NCBI GenBank assembly: GCA_023548195.1
Contig: JAJHZJ010000076.1
Span: forward strand, 186,001 to 250,000
Reading direction: 5' to 3'
Length of the DNA: 64,000 bases
From: Bettongia penicillata ogilbyi
Lineage: Eukaryota > Chordata > Mammalia > Diprotodontia > Potoroidae
A program made the position numbers and the translations under genes. A model generated the notes under the pieces. That model did not search any database, had not been told where the DNA came from, and saw only the letters and a list, made by a program, of their open reading frames with translations. Of the stretch, positions 1-10,303 are shown one piece after another (position 1 is the first letter of the stretch; every line of letters begins with the position of its first letter).

Positions 1-820
1 TATTTCATATCTACCTTTGAAAGTGTTTGAGCCTCCATAAGGTGACATTACTACTACTACTCTTACTATTTCTACTATAATTATTTAATGATCCAAGAGA
101 TTTAAGACAAATAGAAATGAAAATGACATTGCTATTGGTCTTGAGGGGAAAAGGACTGAGGTTCACATGATCAATTTTGTGAAATTCCTTGTAGGTCAAC
201 AAGACATTGCTTGAAGCTTTCTATGGAGCATGTGAGCATGAACATTCTCATTTTACCCAGAGAACCAGGGATATTTCCTAGGCCTAAGTACTTGGCAGTT
301 AAGTGACAGATCAAATGGTTGAGACTAAGAAAATACATTTTTCCAGGGCTGATTTTACTCATTCCTGGGGATGGGGGAGGCTGTATGCATACACAGAATT
401 TTCATTAGGAAACCAGATCCATTCAATCTTATTTATTGCCAGTCTCACAATTTCAATGTCTTTAATTGAAGAACTCTGGCCAAGATAAAATCATAATAGC
501 CTGAGTTAATCAAATGTTGAGACAATTGCTCATTCTTTTTTTTTTAAATATCTTTTACTTTCACTGAATATCTCCCTCCCTTGAAAAGTAAAAAGCAAAA
601 TTAAAGCAAATTTATAAAAACTGAAAACAAAACTCTCATTACAAGCACATATATTCCAGAAAAAAATTCACAATTTGCCTGTGTTGAAAAATTGATGTCT
701 TATTCTGGATTTTAAATCAATCAACTCTGTGGTAGGTAAAGTAGGCTAACAAATACCTTAGCCAGGAGAAAGGTATTATTAATTTTCAGCTAGGTATCAA
801 TGGGTATTCCTACAGTGTCC
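1..820. other. AT-rich non-coding DNA, nothing firmly identified
   Basis: No open frame with a recognisable domain. The part around 521-770 (T-run, then an A-rich stretch with short motifs typical of old LINE/SINE 3' tails) may be a very degraded repeat, but I cannot assign it. Confidence 0.4.
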
Positions 821-824
821 AGAA

Positions 825-826
<2 letters not shown>

Positions 827-871
<45 letters not shown>

Positions 872-906
872 AACACACATATATATATATGCATATATAT
901 ACATAT
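827..906. repeat. (AT)n microsatellite
   Basis: About 40 bp of uninterrupted AT dinucleotides, then an ACAAACACAC interruption and a second AT stretch with GC/AC interruptions. Confidence 0.95.
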
Positions 907-1075
907 AACCTCATAAAACTTAGATTCAGAGCAGGAAAAGACTATACAAAATACCTTGTTCAAGCCCTTCATTCTACAGATGTGGAAACTAAAACCCAGA
1001 ATAAGGCCCAAATGAAATCAAGTTGTGACTTGCTACAGAGGTCACAAGTGGAAGAAGCAATGTTAAAAGACATAT
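907..1075 (-). repeat. MIR/CORE-SINE-type fragment, antisense
   Basis: Shows the antisense MIR signature in order: a TTCTACAGATGTGGAAACTA block, a CCCAGA block, then GACTTGC followed by AGGTCACA. Strongly diverged, so old. Confidence 0.5.
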
Positions 1076-1214
1076 CCTTGGACACAAAATCTATTATTTT
1101 CTTCTATTTTACACTGCCACAAGTCACAAAAATTATACAGGCAACATGTCTTAATCTTATCCATGTAATATGGTTACATATGACCACTTTTCCACTAAGA
1201 TTTCCACTACTCCA

Positions 1215-1400
1215 CTTGTTGACAACTGACTTTGATATACATAGTTCTTTCCAGTTTACAAAACCTTCATCTCATGATTACTCTGTGTCATATGGTTTTG
1301 AAAGTTGTTTCTATCCCTATTGTACGTATGACGAAACTGAAGTTCAGAGTGGTGATGAGATGCCATTAGTCAGCTGGTGAATGTTGAAGGTGAGATTTGA
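1215..1400 (-). repeat. MIR/CORE-SINE-type fragment, antisense
   Basis: CTTTCCAGTTTACAAA, then a CCCTATTGTACGTATGACGA block and AAACTGAAGTTCAGAG, matching the core and head region of MIR in reverse. Diverged. Confidence 0.45.
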
Positions 1401-1764
1401 TCAATTTATTTGTTTGTTTTCTTTTTTAATTTGAAGTTAAACATTCATTACACTAGACTGCTGTTTCTTATAAGTAGATTATTTTCTCGAGTTACTTTGG
1501 TCAAGAAAAGGAATTAGAGGCCAATATTCTGCTTCTGAGTTTATTTTATTTGGATTAGGCTAGTTCTAGGTTGATAGGCCTTCCAGTCAAATCTCTTTGA
1601 ATTAGATAGGTCCAACCAAAGTTTTTCACTAGCATAGCTTTGGAGAATGCAGGTCTACCTTTATGATATACTAAGAAAATAGAGTAGCAGCTTAATCTCT
1701 ATCTATCTAAACACTAACACATATATACATGTATGTAAATATGTTTGTACCTATGTATGTGTAT

Positions 1765-1788
1765 GTATATATATATATATATATATAT
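1765..1788. repeat. (TA)n microsatellite
   Basis: Uninterrupted TA dinucleotides preceded by a TATG/TGTA-rich stretch. Confidence 0.9.
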
Positions 1789-1897
1789 AGGAACTGAAGA
1801 ATTATATAAAAAGTTTCACACTATTTCTAGATTTTCTGGAAATATGTATATGTAGGTAATGCTTGATTTGAAAAGTTGATCATAGTATAGGAAAAGA

Positions 1898-2020
1898 ACC
1901 AGTCAATCAACATATCCTTTTTAAAAGTGCCTAGCAAGTGCTAGGCATTGTGTTAGGCCAAAACTGAGACAATCCTTATCCTCAGAAAGCTTGTATTCTA
2001 CTGGAGAGATAACAATTGTG
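1898..2020 (-). repeat. MIR/L2-tail-type repeat, antisense
   Basis: Has the AGTGCCTAGCA..GTGCTAGGCATTGTG motif followed by a TCAGAAAGCTTGTATTCTACTGG motif. This pairing recurs at 25780-25930 and 63318-63430 in the window, so it is an interspersed family. Confidence 0.55.
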
Positions 2021-2416
2021 CATATAAGTACAATATGTATACATATATACATACTCGTACACATATGTATATGTGTTTATATAATCACACACAAAGATTA
2101 GAGGGAGAAAACAATGAAAAGAACTATGAAAATTCTATTTATTTTATTACATTGCCAATGATCCCCCAAGACAAGCACAAAAGGGAAAATATGAACATCC
2201 GGGAAATGAATACAAAAAGCAGGGTACAAAGAAACTCTTTAGAGTGAGCAGATTACAACTGGAAAGTTGGGAAGGGAAAGCTCAAGAGGACTGAAATGTT
2301 ACAGAATAAGATTTGAAATGAAGATAACTTCAATAGATTTAAGCAATATAACATTACAACTTCAAAGTTAAGAGTAAAAAATGTTCTGGATCTTTCCTTG
2401 ATATGCTGGACTCAGC

Positions 2417-2418
<2 letters not shown>

Positions 2419-2461
<43 letters not shown>

Positions 2462-2463
2462 AA

Positions 2464-2499
<36 letters not shown>

Positions 2500-2533
2500 T
2501 AGACAGAGACAGACAGACAGAGAAAAAGAAAGG
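2419..2533. repeat. Compound (TG)n(GA)n(GACA)n microsatellite
   Basis: About 34 bp of TG, then GA dinucleotides grading into GACAGA units. The dipeptide frames across it are simple-repeat translations, not genes. Confidence 0.95.
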
Positions 2534-2539
2534 AAGAAA

Positions 2540-3245
2540 GAAATAAAAGAACAGCACTTCCCCAGGAATAAACAGACATTTGGATTATTGAAGAAACAGA
2601 TTAGACAAGAATGATGTGGAACTTGCCAAAGGAAGTAAGTTGAACACTTTTAGAGCTGTTAGGTCATAGACATAAAGTCACCTGGGCTATTAGATATATG
2701 CCACTACATATTGAGCATGATTATTAGTATCATAAGGGAAAGTAAAAGTTCTGTGAGGAAGTATTTTTTCTAAATTTTATGGCTTATGAAGGCTGCATAG
2801 ACATAATTGACAGAGAAAAATTGCAAAACACATTTCTGAAAAGCAAAGAAATTTTAGGAACTAAAATAGAAAACATTACAAATATAAAATCTTTATTATC
2901 TCATTTTTCTGAAAATATATTTAAAATAAATTCTAACATATTAAATGACTTTCATGTGGGTAAGTTAATTGCTGTATTTCTCTAAGCATTATAGTTTCTA
3001 TATAGTTAAATTCAAAATAAAAATTAGGAAAAAAAGAGAAACTAGCAATTTCCCAGAACACATTCAACATTTGGTTCACCCACCTAAAAAAGAGCCAGAA
3101 AAAGTATCCAAAATTTCAGCAAAACTGGAATTACATTTTGCCAGTGTTTTTGATGGGGGCAGAGAATATATATTGTGCTTCATTAGAAATACTAGAGGCA
3201 TGACTTATTACATGATTTACTTTTAAGAAGGTCCTTGAGAACAGA
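2540..3245. other. Unassigned AT-rich DNA
   Basis: No repeat family or conserved coding signal recognised. A short open frame at 2779-2985 has no identifiable domain and the low complexity expected by chance. Confidence 0.4.
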
Positions 3246-3248
3246 GTT

Positions 3249-3425
3249 TTGTCTATCTCTCTTCTTACCTCTCTGTTTTTCTGTGTCTCCCTCCCTCCTT
3301 CCTCACCTTTCCCACCTTCTCTCTCTGAATCTCTCTCTCTCTCTTTCTCTCCCTCCCTCCCTCCCTCTCTCCCTCCCCCCACCTCTCTCTCTTTCTCTCT
3401 CTCACTCTCTCCCTCTCTCTCATCC
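3249..3425. repeat. Pyrimidine-rich (CT/CCCT)n tract
   Basis: About 175 bp of CT-rich low-complexity sequence on the plus strand. The Ser/Leu/Pro-rich frames over it come from the repeat. Confidence 0.9.
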
Positions 3426-3429
3426 TCAG

Positions 3430-4485
3430 ATATAAGAGAAATTAAAATAAAGTCAATATCTTCTTTCTCAACTAAAAAATTCCCTCAAGGAGGCTTTGAT
3501 AGTTAAAGATTAATGAATGTGAAAATGGATTATATTATTTACAACTACACCCTTTTTGACTCTAATGAAGTTAACTTGTTGACAAGACCTCATCCTATCA
3601 TCTTTTAACATGACCCTCAGCTTTGAGAACGTTCCCACAGAGATTCTCAAGATCTAAGATTTTGGCACTAACAGGTTACATTTACATGAACCTTGCACCC
3701 ATATATCTTTTTTGTCTATTTAATAGTAGTACTATTATTTTCAAACTTTTTCTCCCATTACTTTCTATGAAGCATCCATGAGAGGAGTGAGAAACGGAAT
3801 AGTGAAGAATGGTTTTGGAGACCTGCCAAAAGTTTTGTGTTCCTAGTCAATTTGAAATGTGACATTCATATTACCAAGAAAATTGTATTGTAAGAAGGTA
3901 TATGCTAATTAACCACATTAATGTCAAAAGAAAATACCTAAATATCAATCTATATGCACAAGATCTCATAACACAATTAGTAGCAGTATATAATTTATGA
4001 TTAAGATGGCTGAAGTCAATCTAATTCAGATTTATTATAATAGTGCCTCAGTGAAGAGAATATATTTTGAAAGTCAAGGTTCTCAGACATATTTAGTTGA
4101 ATATTATTTTTATTTTCTTTATCCTTATCTGTTTCTAGACAGTTATGTGCTCATGATGCCTTTCACTTTTACAGAAATAAATAAATTAAAGGAATTCAGA
4201 ATGACAATATGAGTCAACAACTAGAGGGTACTTCCATCTCATCCTGTATCTTTCATGTCTTATAAATCCCAGTATATTTTAATTTTAATTTATTTTTAAT
4301 TCCAATATAAATTCTACTCTTTACTTTAAGAAGTTCAGTTCCTCACAACATTTTAAGAGTAACTACCAATTATTCAATAGACCTTATCCAAAAGTTAAGT
4401 TCATTGTTAAGGTTATTATTTCATACCTTGGACCTTGAACTTAAGAAATGTATTTTTATCAAGGCAGTTGAAGCAAAATGATCCC
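3430..4485. other. Unassigned AT-rich DNA
   Basis: Nothing recognised in about 1 kb. No long frames, no recognisable repeat boundary. Confidence 0.4.
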
Positions 4486-4489
4486 ATGA

Positions 4490-4760
4490 AAATAATAATA
4501 ATAAATTGCTAATAATAGCTAATATTTATATAGTGCCTACTATATGCTAGGTTACTAGCATTACATTACTATATGTAATTTGTGAAACTCTTCACAATTA
4601 TCTTATTTGATCCTTACAACAATCCTGGAAGGTTGGTGATTTTATCCTGATTTTATAGATGAAGAAAATGAGGCAAATAGAGGTTAAAAATCTTGTCAAG
4701 GGTCATACAGCTAGTAGGTGTATTTAAACAGGCCTGGGACTCTATATGTTGGGAGTATTC
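4490..4760 (-). repeat. MIR/CORE-SINE, antisense, nearly full length
   Basis: Contains in order: TAATATTTATATAGTGCCTA, a CTATATGCTAGG block, a TATTTGATCCTTACAACAAT block, TTTTATAGATGAAGAAAATG, GAGGTTAAAAATCTTG and GGTCATACAGCTAGTAGG. This is the complete antisense MIR order (tail, core, tRNA-like head). Confidence 0.75.
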
Positions 4761-4939
4761 TATAATACATCTTTTGTCACATTAATAGTAACTACCTAGG
4801 AACATTTAAAGGACTAGGGGATCAAATAACAATTGTTAGTCAGTGAGCCCTTGTTAATTTCCCAGTTTCCACCTGACATATTTTTATTAATTTTGTATTC
4901 TAAGGATATAGCTACTTTAATGGGAGACTGACTAGAGAA

Positions 4940-5015
4940 ATGGATCTTTGAATCCTGACAAAATTTCCTCTGAGTCTCAGTTCTTCTCTCTAAAAAAGGA
5001 ATAATAAATTCAAAG
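4940..5015 (+). repeat. MIR-type fragment, sense
   Basis: Short piece with TGAGTCTCAGTTCTTCTCTC followed by an AAAAAAGGAATAATAA block, the sense-strand middle of MIR. Confidence 0.4.
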
Positions 5016-5334
5016 CTTTCTTCCCCCAAGCTTGCTGTGTGGAAAAGTTTTCTAAATCTTAAGGCATTACAAAATGTATTAATGGTAGCTCATGTTTATA
5101 TAATTCTTAGTTACTTTTTTCTTTTAAAAAATAACTGATAGGTTGTGGTTTTATATTACAAATTTACAGATTACTTTCACTTTGCGAGAGGTCTCCTGTG
5201 AGGTGTCCTGTTGCGGTTTACCTCTTGAGAGTCAATAGATCATGACACCCTCCTACTCAATAAACATTAACAGCTTTCTATTTCCTCCAGGAATAAATAT
5301 GAAATCTTTTGTTTGGCATTCAATGCCTTTCAGA

Positions 5335-5560
5335 AGTGACTGTTTGTATGGTGATTCCAAAGTTCTTTACTTACATTATATCATTATGGTCTTCACAAGA
5401 GCCCTGTGGCACATGTTCTATTGTTATTCCTATCTTACAGATAAAGAATGGGAGTCTAGAGAGGTTAATTGACTTGCCTAAGATCGCAACAGTTTTAAAA
5501 TGCCTAAGGCAAGGAAGGTACTCACATTCTCAACTCCATTTTTAGCAACTTACTCAGTAG
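5335..5560 (-). repeat. MIR/CORE-SINE-type copy, antisense
   Basis: CAAAGTTCTTTACTTACATT, GTCTTCACAAGAGCCCTGTG, ATCTTACAGATAAAGAATGG and GAGGTTAATTGACTTGCCTA occur in antisense MIR order. Confidence 0.65.
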
Positions 5561-5564
5561 GCCA

Positions 5565-6420
5565 TGGTGCAATATGTTTTTTCAGTACTTCAAGGTTCCA
5601 CGAGGGTTTATTCCTATGGGTAATCCTACCAATACAGGGCTAAGTTCCTTCTTATTAAGTCAATGGTTTAATGAGTTGGTATAACTAAATAATCAATCAT
5701 CTGATGGGCTCAATCTCTGAAGATGAGGCTCTCTGAACATGCCTGTTCATCATGGTCACAGGACAATAGACATAAAGATACCAAACCAACACACAAGTTT
5801 CCTAATTTTAGAGCCACTGGCATTTGTGTTTTCTTTACCTAGCCTTCAAGGACATCGTGTCACTCCCGTGATGAAACATTGTAGAAATACTTTGATCATA
5901 CTATTTATTTCAAATACAAATTATTAGAATTTCAACTTTGGGATTTAATTTCTACTTTCCATATTCTCCATACTTCTTTTTATGGAAACTCTGATTCTGA
6001 TAATTTTCTGAAACCGTCTGAGAACCAGGCGCACTTCAGAAGCTATGGCATGACCTTCTACTATTAAATGCTCTCTTGATTGATTGAGCTTCTTCTTGGT
6101 AAAATGAAAGCACAAGATGAGAAAATAAACTCTGAGTCAAATTATTGTTGCTTATTGGCTCAATTTTCATCTTGGTGACTGTGGAAGCCTGTCTGACTTG
6201 GGCCCACCTACTGTTTAAAAACTGCTTGAACTAGGCCTTTGTTTTCATTGCATTTTCACTCAGGCATCAGACAAGTAAATGAATTGACATGGTTTAATGC
6301 AAGCTGTAGTATGGTATTGGATTTCATTTCACAAAATTATTCTTACTGGGTTCAGGAACATGATGCAAAATTATATAATGATAGGATGAAGATTATGATC
6401 ATAAATTTTTCACTGTAAGT
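5565..6420. other. Unassigned AT-rich DNA
   Basis: No recognised repeat, domain or RNA signal. Confidence 0.4.
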
Positions 6421-6585
6421 TCATAATCCTAGAACTAGAAGGAATTTCCCAAGGTCATTGAGTCTCACCATGATTTTAAATAGCAAATCAAAAAAATCTC
6501 AAAAAAGACACATCAATCCTCTTCTCTGGGCCTCAGTTAATTTATTTGTTAAATGGGGCAAGAAGATTAGATAAGCTTAATTTAT
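6421..6585 (+). repeat. MIR-type SINE fragment
   Basis: The second half reads CTCTGGGCCTCAGTTAATTT followed by GTTAAATGGGGCAAGAAGAT, the sense MIR motif after the tRNA-like head. The first half (AACTAGAAGGAATTTCCCAA) resembles a related family in the other orientation, so two fragments may abut. Confidence 0.5.
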
Positions 6586-6597
6586 TTCCATATATGA

Positions 6598-6812
6598 GTG
6601 AATGAACAAACCTTGAGAGACCTGCACCCTGGGTCTCTTCCAGTCTTCCTGATGAATATCTGGTCACTGGATTCAGATGGCCCAGGAGGGGAAGTACCGC
6701 TAGTGACCTTGCACAGATCTTCCTCAGTAAAAACCAAGTCAAGCACAAGTCATGTCATCATTTCTCTGATGTCACAGTCTTCTTTGAAAATGAAAGAAGA
6801 ACATAGATTTGT
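6598..6812 (+). repeat. Marsupial-type interspersed repeat, copy A
   Basis: Carries CTGATGAATATCTGGTCACT, CAGATGGCCCAGGAGGGG, a GTGACCTTGCACAG block and a final TCTGATGTCACAGTCTTC. The same block order recurs at 10360-10495, which shows directly that this is an interspersed family. The 36296-36345 stretch looks like its end in the opposite orientation. Confidence 0.6.
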
Positions 6813-6957
6813 GATTAGACCAAGCTGTCAGAAAAGAGACCTAGCCAACTGGGTAACTGAACTCATCTCCTTCCTTCTGCTCCCCTTACCCCATTCCTTC
6901 TCCTCTGCAAAGGAAAGTAAATCTGGATCACCAAAAGATACCCAGTTAACTTGGGGT

Positions 6958-7153
6958 TTCCTTCCTTCCTTCCTTTCCTTCCTTCCTTCCTTCCTTCCTT
7001 CCTTCCTTCCTTCCTTCCTTCCTTCCTTCCTTCCTTCCTTCCTTCCTTCCTTCCTTCCTTCCTTCCTTCCTTCCTTCCTTCCTTCCTTCCTTCCTTCCTT
7101 CCTTCCTTCCTTCCTTCCTTCCTTCCTTCCTTCCTTCCTTCCTTCCTTCCTTC
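6958..7153. repeat. (TTCC)n microsatellite, about 196 bp
   Basis: Almost perfect tetranucleotide run. The Pro/Ser/Phe/Leu frame on plus and the Arg/Lys/Glu/Gly frame on minus come only from the repeat. Confidence 0.97.
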
Positions 7154-7337
7154 TCTTTGCCAAAACTTTAAAGCCAGGGAACTTTGAAGCTCCTACAGCA
7201 GGAGGTCTCTGCCCAGACTCTACTTACTGCCTATTTTGGGGACTCTCCTGGCTTCAGAATGATTATCAGTAGTAACTGTTGCTCTGTCCCTCCCAGCAGG
7301 ATTTAGGTATTTTTTCTTTTCTCGTTAAAGGGCCCAT
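7154..7337 (+). repeat. Left part of repeat split by HAL1 copy 1
   Basis: Sequence ending in GTTAAAGGGCCCATTCCCTG is continued on the far side of the HAL1 insertion at 10304. The 13-bp duplicated target (TCCCTGTTTATTT) lies at both junctions. Confidence 0.55.
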
Positions 7338-7350
7338 TCCCTGTTTATTT
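7338..7350. repeat. Target-site duplication, left, HAL1 copy 1
   Basis: TCCCTGTTTATTT is repeated exactly at 10304-10316, bracketing the element. Confidence 0.8.
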
Positions 7351-8190
7351 ATTTTTTTTTAATTTTATTTATTTATTTATTTATTTACATTCATTTTCAC
7401 AAATTTTTGGGTTCCAAATTTTCTCCCCTTTTATCCCCTCCCCCCACCCCAATACCCCAAGCAATCTAATTTTCCCTATCTCCAATCTGCCCTCTCTTCT
7501 GTCATCCCTCCCTTCTTTTGTCTCCATCTTCTCTTTTCTCCTGTAGGGCCAGATGACTTTCTATTCCTCATTAACTGTATGTCTTCTTTCCTAGTTGCAA
7601 CAACAATACTAAACAGTTGTTCCTAAAACTTTGAGTTCCAAATTCTCCCCATCCCTCCCTCCCCACCCATTCCCTTTGGGACAGCAGGCAATTCAATATA
7701 GGCCATATCTGTGTAGTTTTGAAAATGACCTCCCTGATAGTCGTGTTGTGTAAGACTAACTGGATTACCATCCCTCCTAACCTGTCCCTCATTGTTTCTC
7801 TTCTGTCTCTTGATCCTGTTCCTCCCCAAGTGTTGACTTCAAATTGCTTCCTCCTCCCTTTGCCCTCCCCTCCATCATCCCCCCCTTGCAATATCTCCTT
7901 CTCCCCCACTTTCTTATACTGTAAGATAGGTTTTCATACCAAAATGAGTGTGCATTTCACTCCTTCGTTTAGTCAAATGTGATGAGGGTAAACTTCTCAT
8001 TTTTTTTTTCTCAGCTCTCCTCTTTATCCCTCCACTAAGAAAAACTCCTACCTGCCTCTTAAATGACATATAGTTACCCCCCTTCCCTTTCCCTCTCTTT
8101 CCTCCCCCTACATTTCTCTCTCACCATTTACCTTAGTTTCCTTTAAGATATGGTCCCATCCTATTCAGTTCAATCTGTGCTCTCTATCTC

Positions 8191-8245
8191 TGTATGTGTG
8201 TGCATGTGTGTATGTGTGTGCATGCGTGTACATGTGTATGTGTGG
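8191..8245. repeat. TG/CATG-rich microsatellite in HAL1 3' UTR
   Basis: Imperfect TGTG/CATG tract just 3' of ORF1 on the element's strand. It sits at the same relative place as 17241-17281 and 62293-62385 in the other two copies. Confidence 0.85.
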
Positions 8246-8375
8246 TCCCACCAACTACCCAGATACTGAAAAGTTTTAAGAGTTAGAAATATTGTCTTTC
8301 CCTGTATGAATGTAAACAGTTCACTTCTGGTAAGTCCCTTAAGACTTCTCTTTGCTGTTTCCTTTTTCATGCTTC

Positions 8376-9478
8376 TCATTCTTGTGTTTGAAAGTCAAAT
8401 TTTCTTTTCAGCTCTGGTCTTTTCATCAAGAATGCTTGAAAGTCCTCAATTTCATTAAAAGACCATATTTTCCCTTGAAGTATTATACTCAGTTTTGCTG
8501 GGTAGGTGATTCTTGGTTTGAGTCCTAGTTCCTTTGACTTCTGGAATATCCTATTCCACACCCTTAGATCCCTTAATGTAGAAGCTGCTAGATCTTGGGT
8601 TATCCTGATTGTATTTCCACAGTACTGGAATTGTTTCTTTCTAGCTGCTTGCAAGATTTTCTCCTTGAGCTGGGAGTTCTGGAATTTGGCCACAATGTTC
8701 CTAGGAGTTTCTCTTTTTGGATCTCTTTCAGGTGGTGATCGATGGATTCTTTCAATACTTATTTTGCCCTCTGGTTCTAGAATGTCAGGGCAGTTTTCCT
8801 TGATAATTTCATGGAAGATGATGTCTAGGCTCTTTTTTTTGACCATGAGTTTCAGGTAGTCCCATAATTTTTAAATTGTCTCTCCTGGATCTATTTTCCA
8901 GGTCAGTTGTTTTTCCCATGAGATATTTCACATTCTCTTCCATTTTTTTGTTCTTTTGGTTTTGTTTGGTGATTTCTTGGTTTCTCATAAAGTCATTAGA
9001 CTCCATCTGTTCCATTCTAATTTTGAGAGAACTATTAAATTCAGTGAGCTTTTGAGCTTCTTTTTCCATTTGGCTCATTCTGCTTTTGAAAGCATTCTTC
9101 TCCTCATTGGCTTTTTGAACCTCCTTTGCCAATTGAGTGAGCCTATTTTTCAAGGTGTTAATTTCCTCAGCATTTTTTTGGGTCTCCTTTACCAAGGTAT
9201 TGACCCGTTTTTTCATACTTTTCTTGCATCTCTGACATTTCTCTTCCCAGTTTTTCCTCCACCTGTCTAACTTGCTTTTCAAAATCCTTTTTGAGCTCTT
9301 CCAGGGCCTGAGCCCACCTGCCACCCCCCTGGGGTGTCTGGGGTACTGAGGCCCCACCCTCCACATCTTTCCCTGATGGCAAGGATACGTCCTCGTCATC
9401 AGATCCGAAGGTCGGGATCATTTGCATTTGTTGGAAAAAACTCTCTAAAGTCTTATTTTTCTTCCCTTTTCTAGGCAT
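8376..9478 (-). pseudogene. L1/HAL1 ORF1p, copy 1, two frameshifts
   Basis: Broken copy of the LINE-1 ORF1 RNA-binding chaperone. The ATG (9476-9478) opens with MPRKGKKNK, like the intact copy at 61054. The frame runs through a Glu-rich N-terminal region and the start of a coiled coil, then shifts by one inserted base in the A-run at 9208-9213. It continues in another frame through the coiled coil and the RRM start (RRDNLKIMGLPE), and shifts again in the A-run at 8833-8840, which is 8 long here and 7 in copy 3. The last part, to FDFQTQE and the stop at 8376, keeps the RRM and C-terminal domain in good condition. Both breaks are single-base changes in homopolymers, so the copy is only lightly decayed. 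It cannot give a full-length product. Confidence 0.88.
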
Positions 9479-9610
9479 TTTCCCAGCCAGTTACTTGACT
9501 TCTGAGATTCCTTTCCACCCCCCGCCTGGATCCACCCAGCTAGTGCTTGGCCTCTGAGATTTAAATGGGCTTTCCTCCTGCCGGCTGTCAATCAGTGAGC
9601 TTTAGTTCAG

Positions 9611-9840
9611 GTGCTGGGGTGGGGGCAGGGCCGCCTCCCAGGCTCAGATCCCTCAGGGGCTTTATGTAGAGACTTTCAGGAATGGAGAGGGTGGGGGCGG
9701 GGTGGGGGGGCCTGCCTCCCAGGCTCAGTTCCCTCAGGGGCTTTAAGCAGCAGCCTTCAGTAATAGAGTGGGGTGGGGGAAGGGCCATCTCCCAGGCTCA
9801 GCTCTGTCAGGTTTTATGCAGGAATCTTCTGTAATGAAGA
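9611..9840 (-). repeat. Three tandem 73-81 bp monomers in HAL1 5' UTR
   Basis: The block TCCCAGGCTCAG followed by a CCTCAGG/CTGTCAGG block and a CTTCAGTAAT-type end occurs three times, with anchors at 9636, 9717 and 9790 (spacing 81 and 73 bp). Copy 3 has the same unit once, at about 60825-60900. Tandem promoter monomers are known from some rodent L1 families; here they are read directly from the sequence. Confidence 0.8.
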
Positions 9841-10284
9841 TCCTGCCTGCTGCTGGGGGATTCCTGAGTCCCGGTCCGCTGCCGCCTCAGCCGCCGCCCA
9901 CACCTCTGCTGCCCCCGCTTCCTCCAGAGGGAGCCCGAGTCACGGAGATGCCCTGCTCCCCCTCTCCTCCAGCCCGGCCTTCTCTCTCACTGACCTGTAG
10001 CTTCTGTGGGTGGAGGGACTTTCCCGGCTGCCGGAGCTTCCATCTCTGAAGCCTGCTCGGATCAGCTTCTCTGGGGCCGTGGCCAGGGCAGCGCTGGTGG
10101 TGGGGTCTGCTTTCTGGGGCGCAACGGACCCTGGGGATGGGTCTGCAGGGCTCCCTGGAACGGAAATCTCTTCCACTCCGTTTCTGCACACCTTGTATTG
10201 ACCCAGAAGTTATGGGGGACTCTTTTTACATTAATTCTATGGGCTTTGGTTTTGGAGCTCGTAAACGTGCATCCTTCTACTCCG

Positions 10285-10293
10285 CCATCTTGG
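10285..10293 (-). promoter_or_regulatory. YY1-like motif at HAL1 copy 1 5' end
   Basis: CCATCTTGG on plus, CCAAGATGG on the element strand, 11 bp inside the element boundary. In L1 elements a YY1 site at this place positions transcription initiation. Confidence 0.55.
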
Positions 10294-10303
10294 CTCCACC
10301 CCA

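Larger units (their letters stand above)
7351..10303 (-). mobile_element. HAL1-type (ORF2-less L1) element, copy 1, full length
   Basis: A minus-strand non-LTR element of about 2.95 kb. Read on its own strand it has a GC-rich 5' UTR (10303 down to about 9479), an ORF1 frame (9478-8376), about 1 kb of 3' UTR and an A-rich tail (seen here as T-rich sequence from 7351). There is no room for and no trace of an ORF2 endonuclease/reverse transcriptase between ORF1 and the tail. Boundaries are fixed by the exact 13-bp flanking duplication. The same plan occurs at 16412-19274 and 60394-63209, so the missing ORF2 is a family property (HAL1, half-L1) and not a private deletion. Mobilisation must have used ORF2p from a complete L1. 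Confidence 0.85.
9480..10303 (-). promoter_or_regulatory. HAL1 copy 1 5' UTR, GC- and CpG-rich
   Basis: The most GC-rich block in the window, with clustered CpGs at about 9850-10180. By family this is the internal promoter region of an L1-type element. Its 5' end carries CCATCTTGG (10285-10293), the minus-strand form of the YY1-like CCAAGATGG motif typical of L1 5' ends. Promoter activity is inferred. Confidence 0.65.

Noticed and set aside
889..1380. 163-codon open frame
   Set aside because: Spans two antisense SINE fragments and a TATA-rich tract; no domain or compositional sign of coding.
6598..7272. 224-codon open frame with a Pro-Ser-Phe-Leu repeat
   Set aside because: The repeat is translated (TTCC)n, and the ends lie in interspersed repeat sequence. 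No protein family fits.
9887..10189. 100-codon Arg/Pro/Ser-rich frames over the HAL1 copy 1 5' UTR
   Set aside because: GC-rich leader sequence has few stops; overlapping frames on both strands are equally open and none is kept in copy 3.
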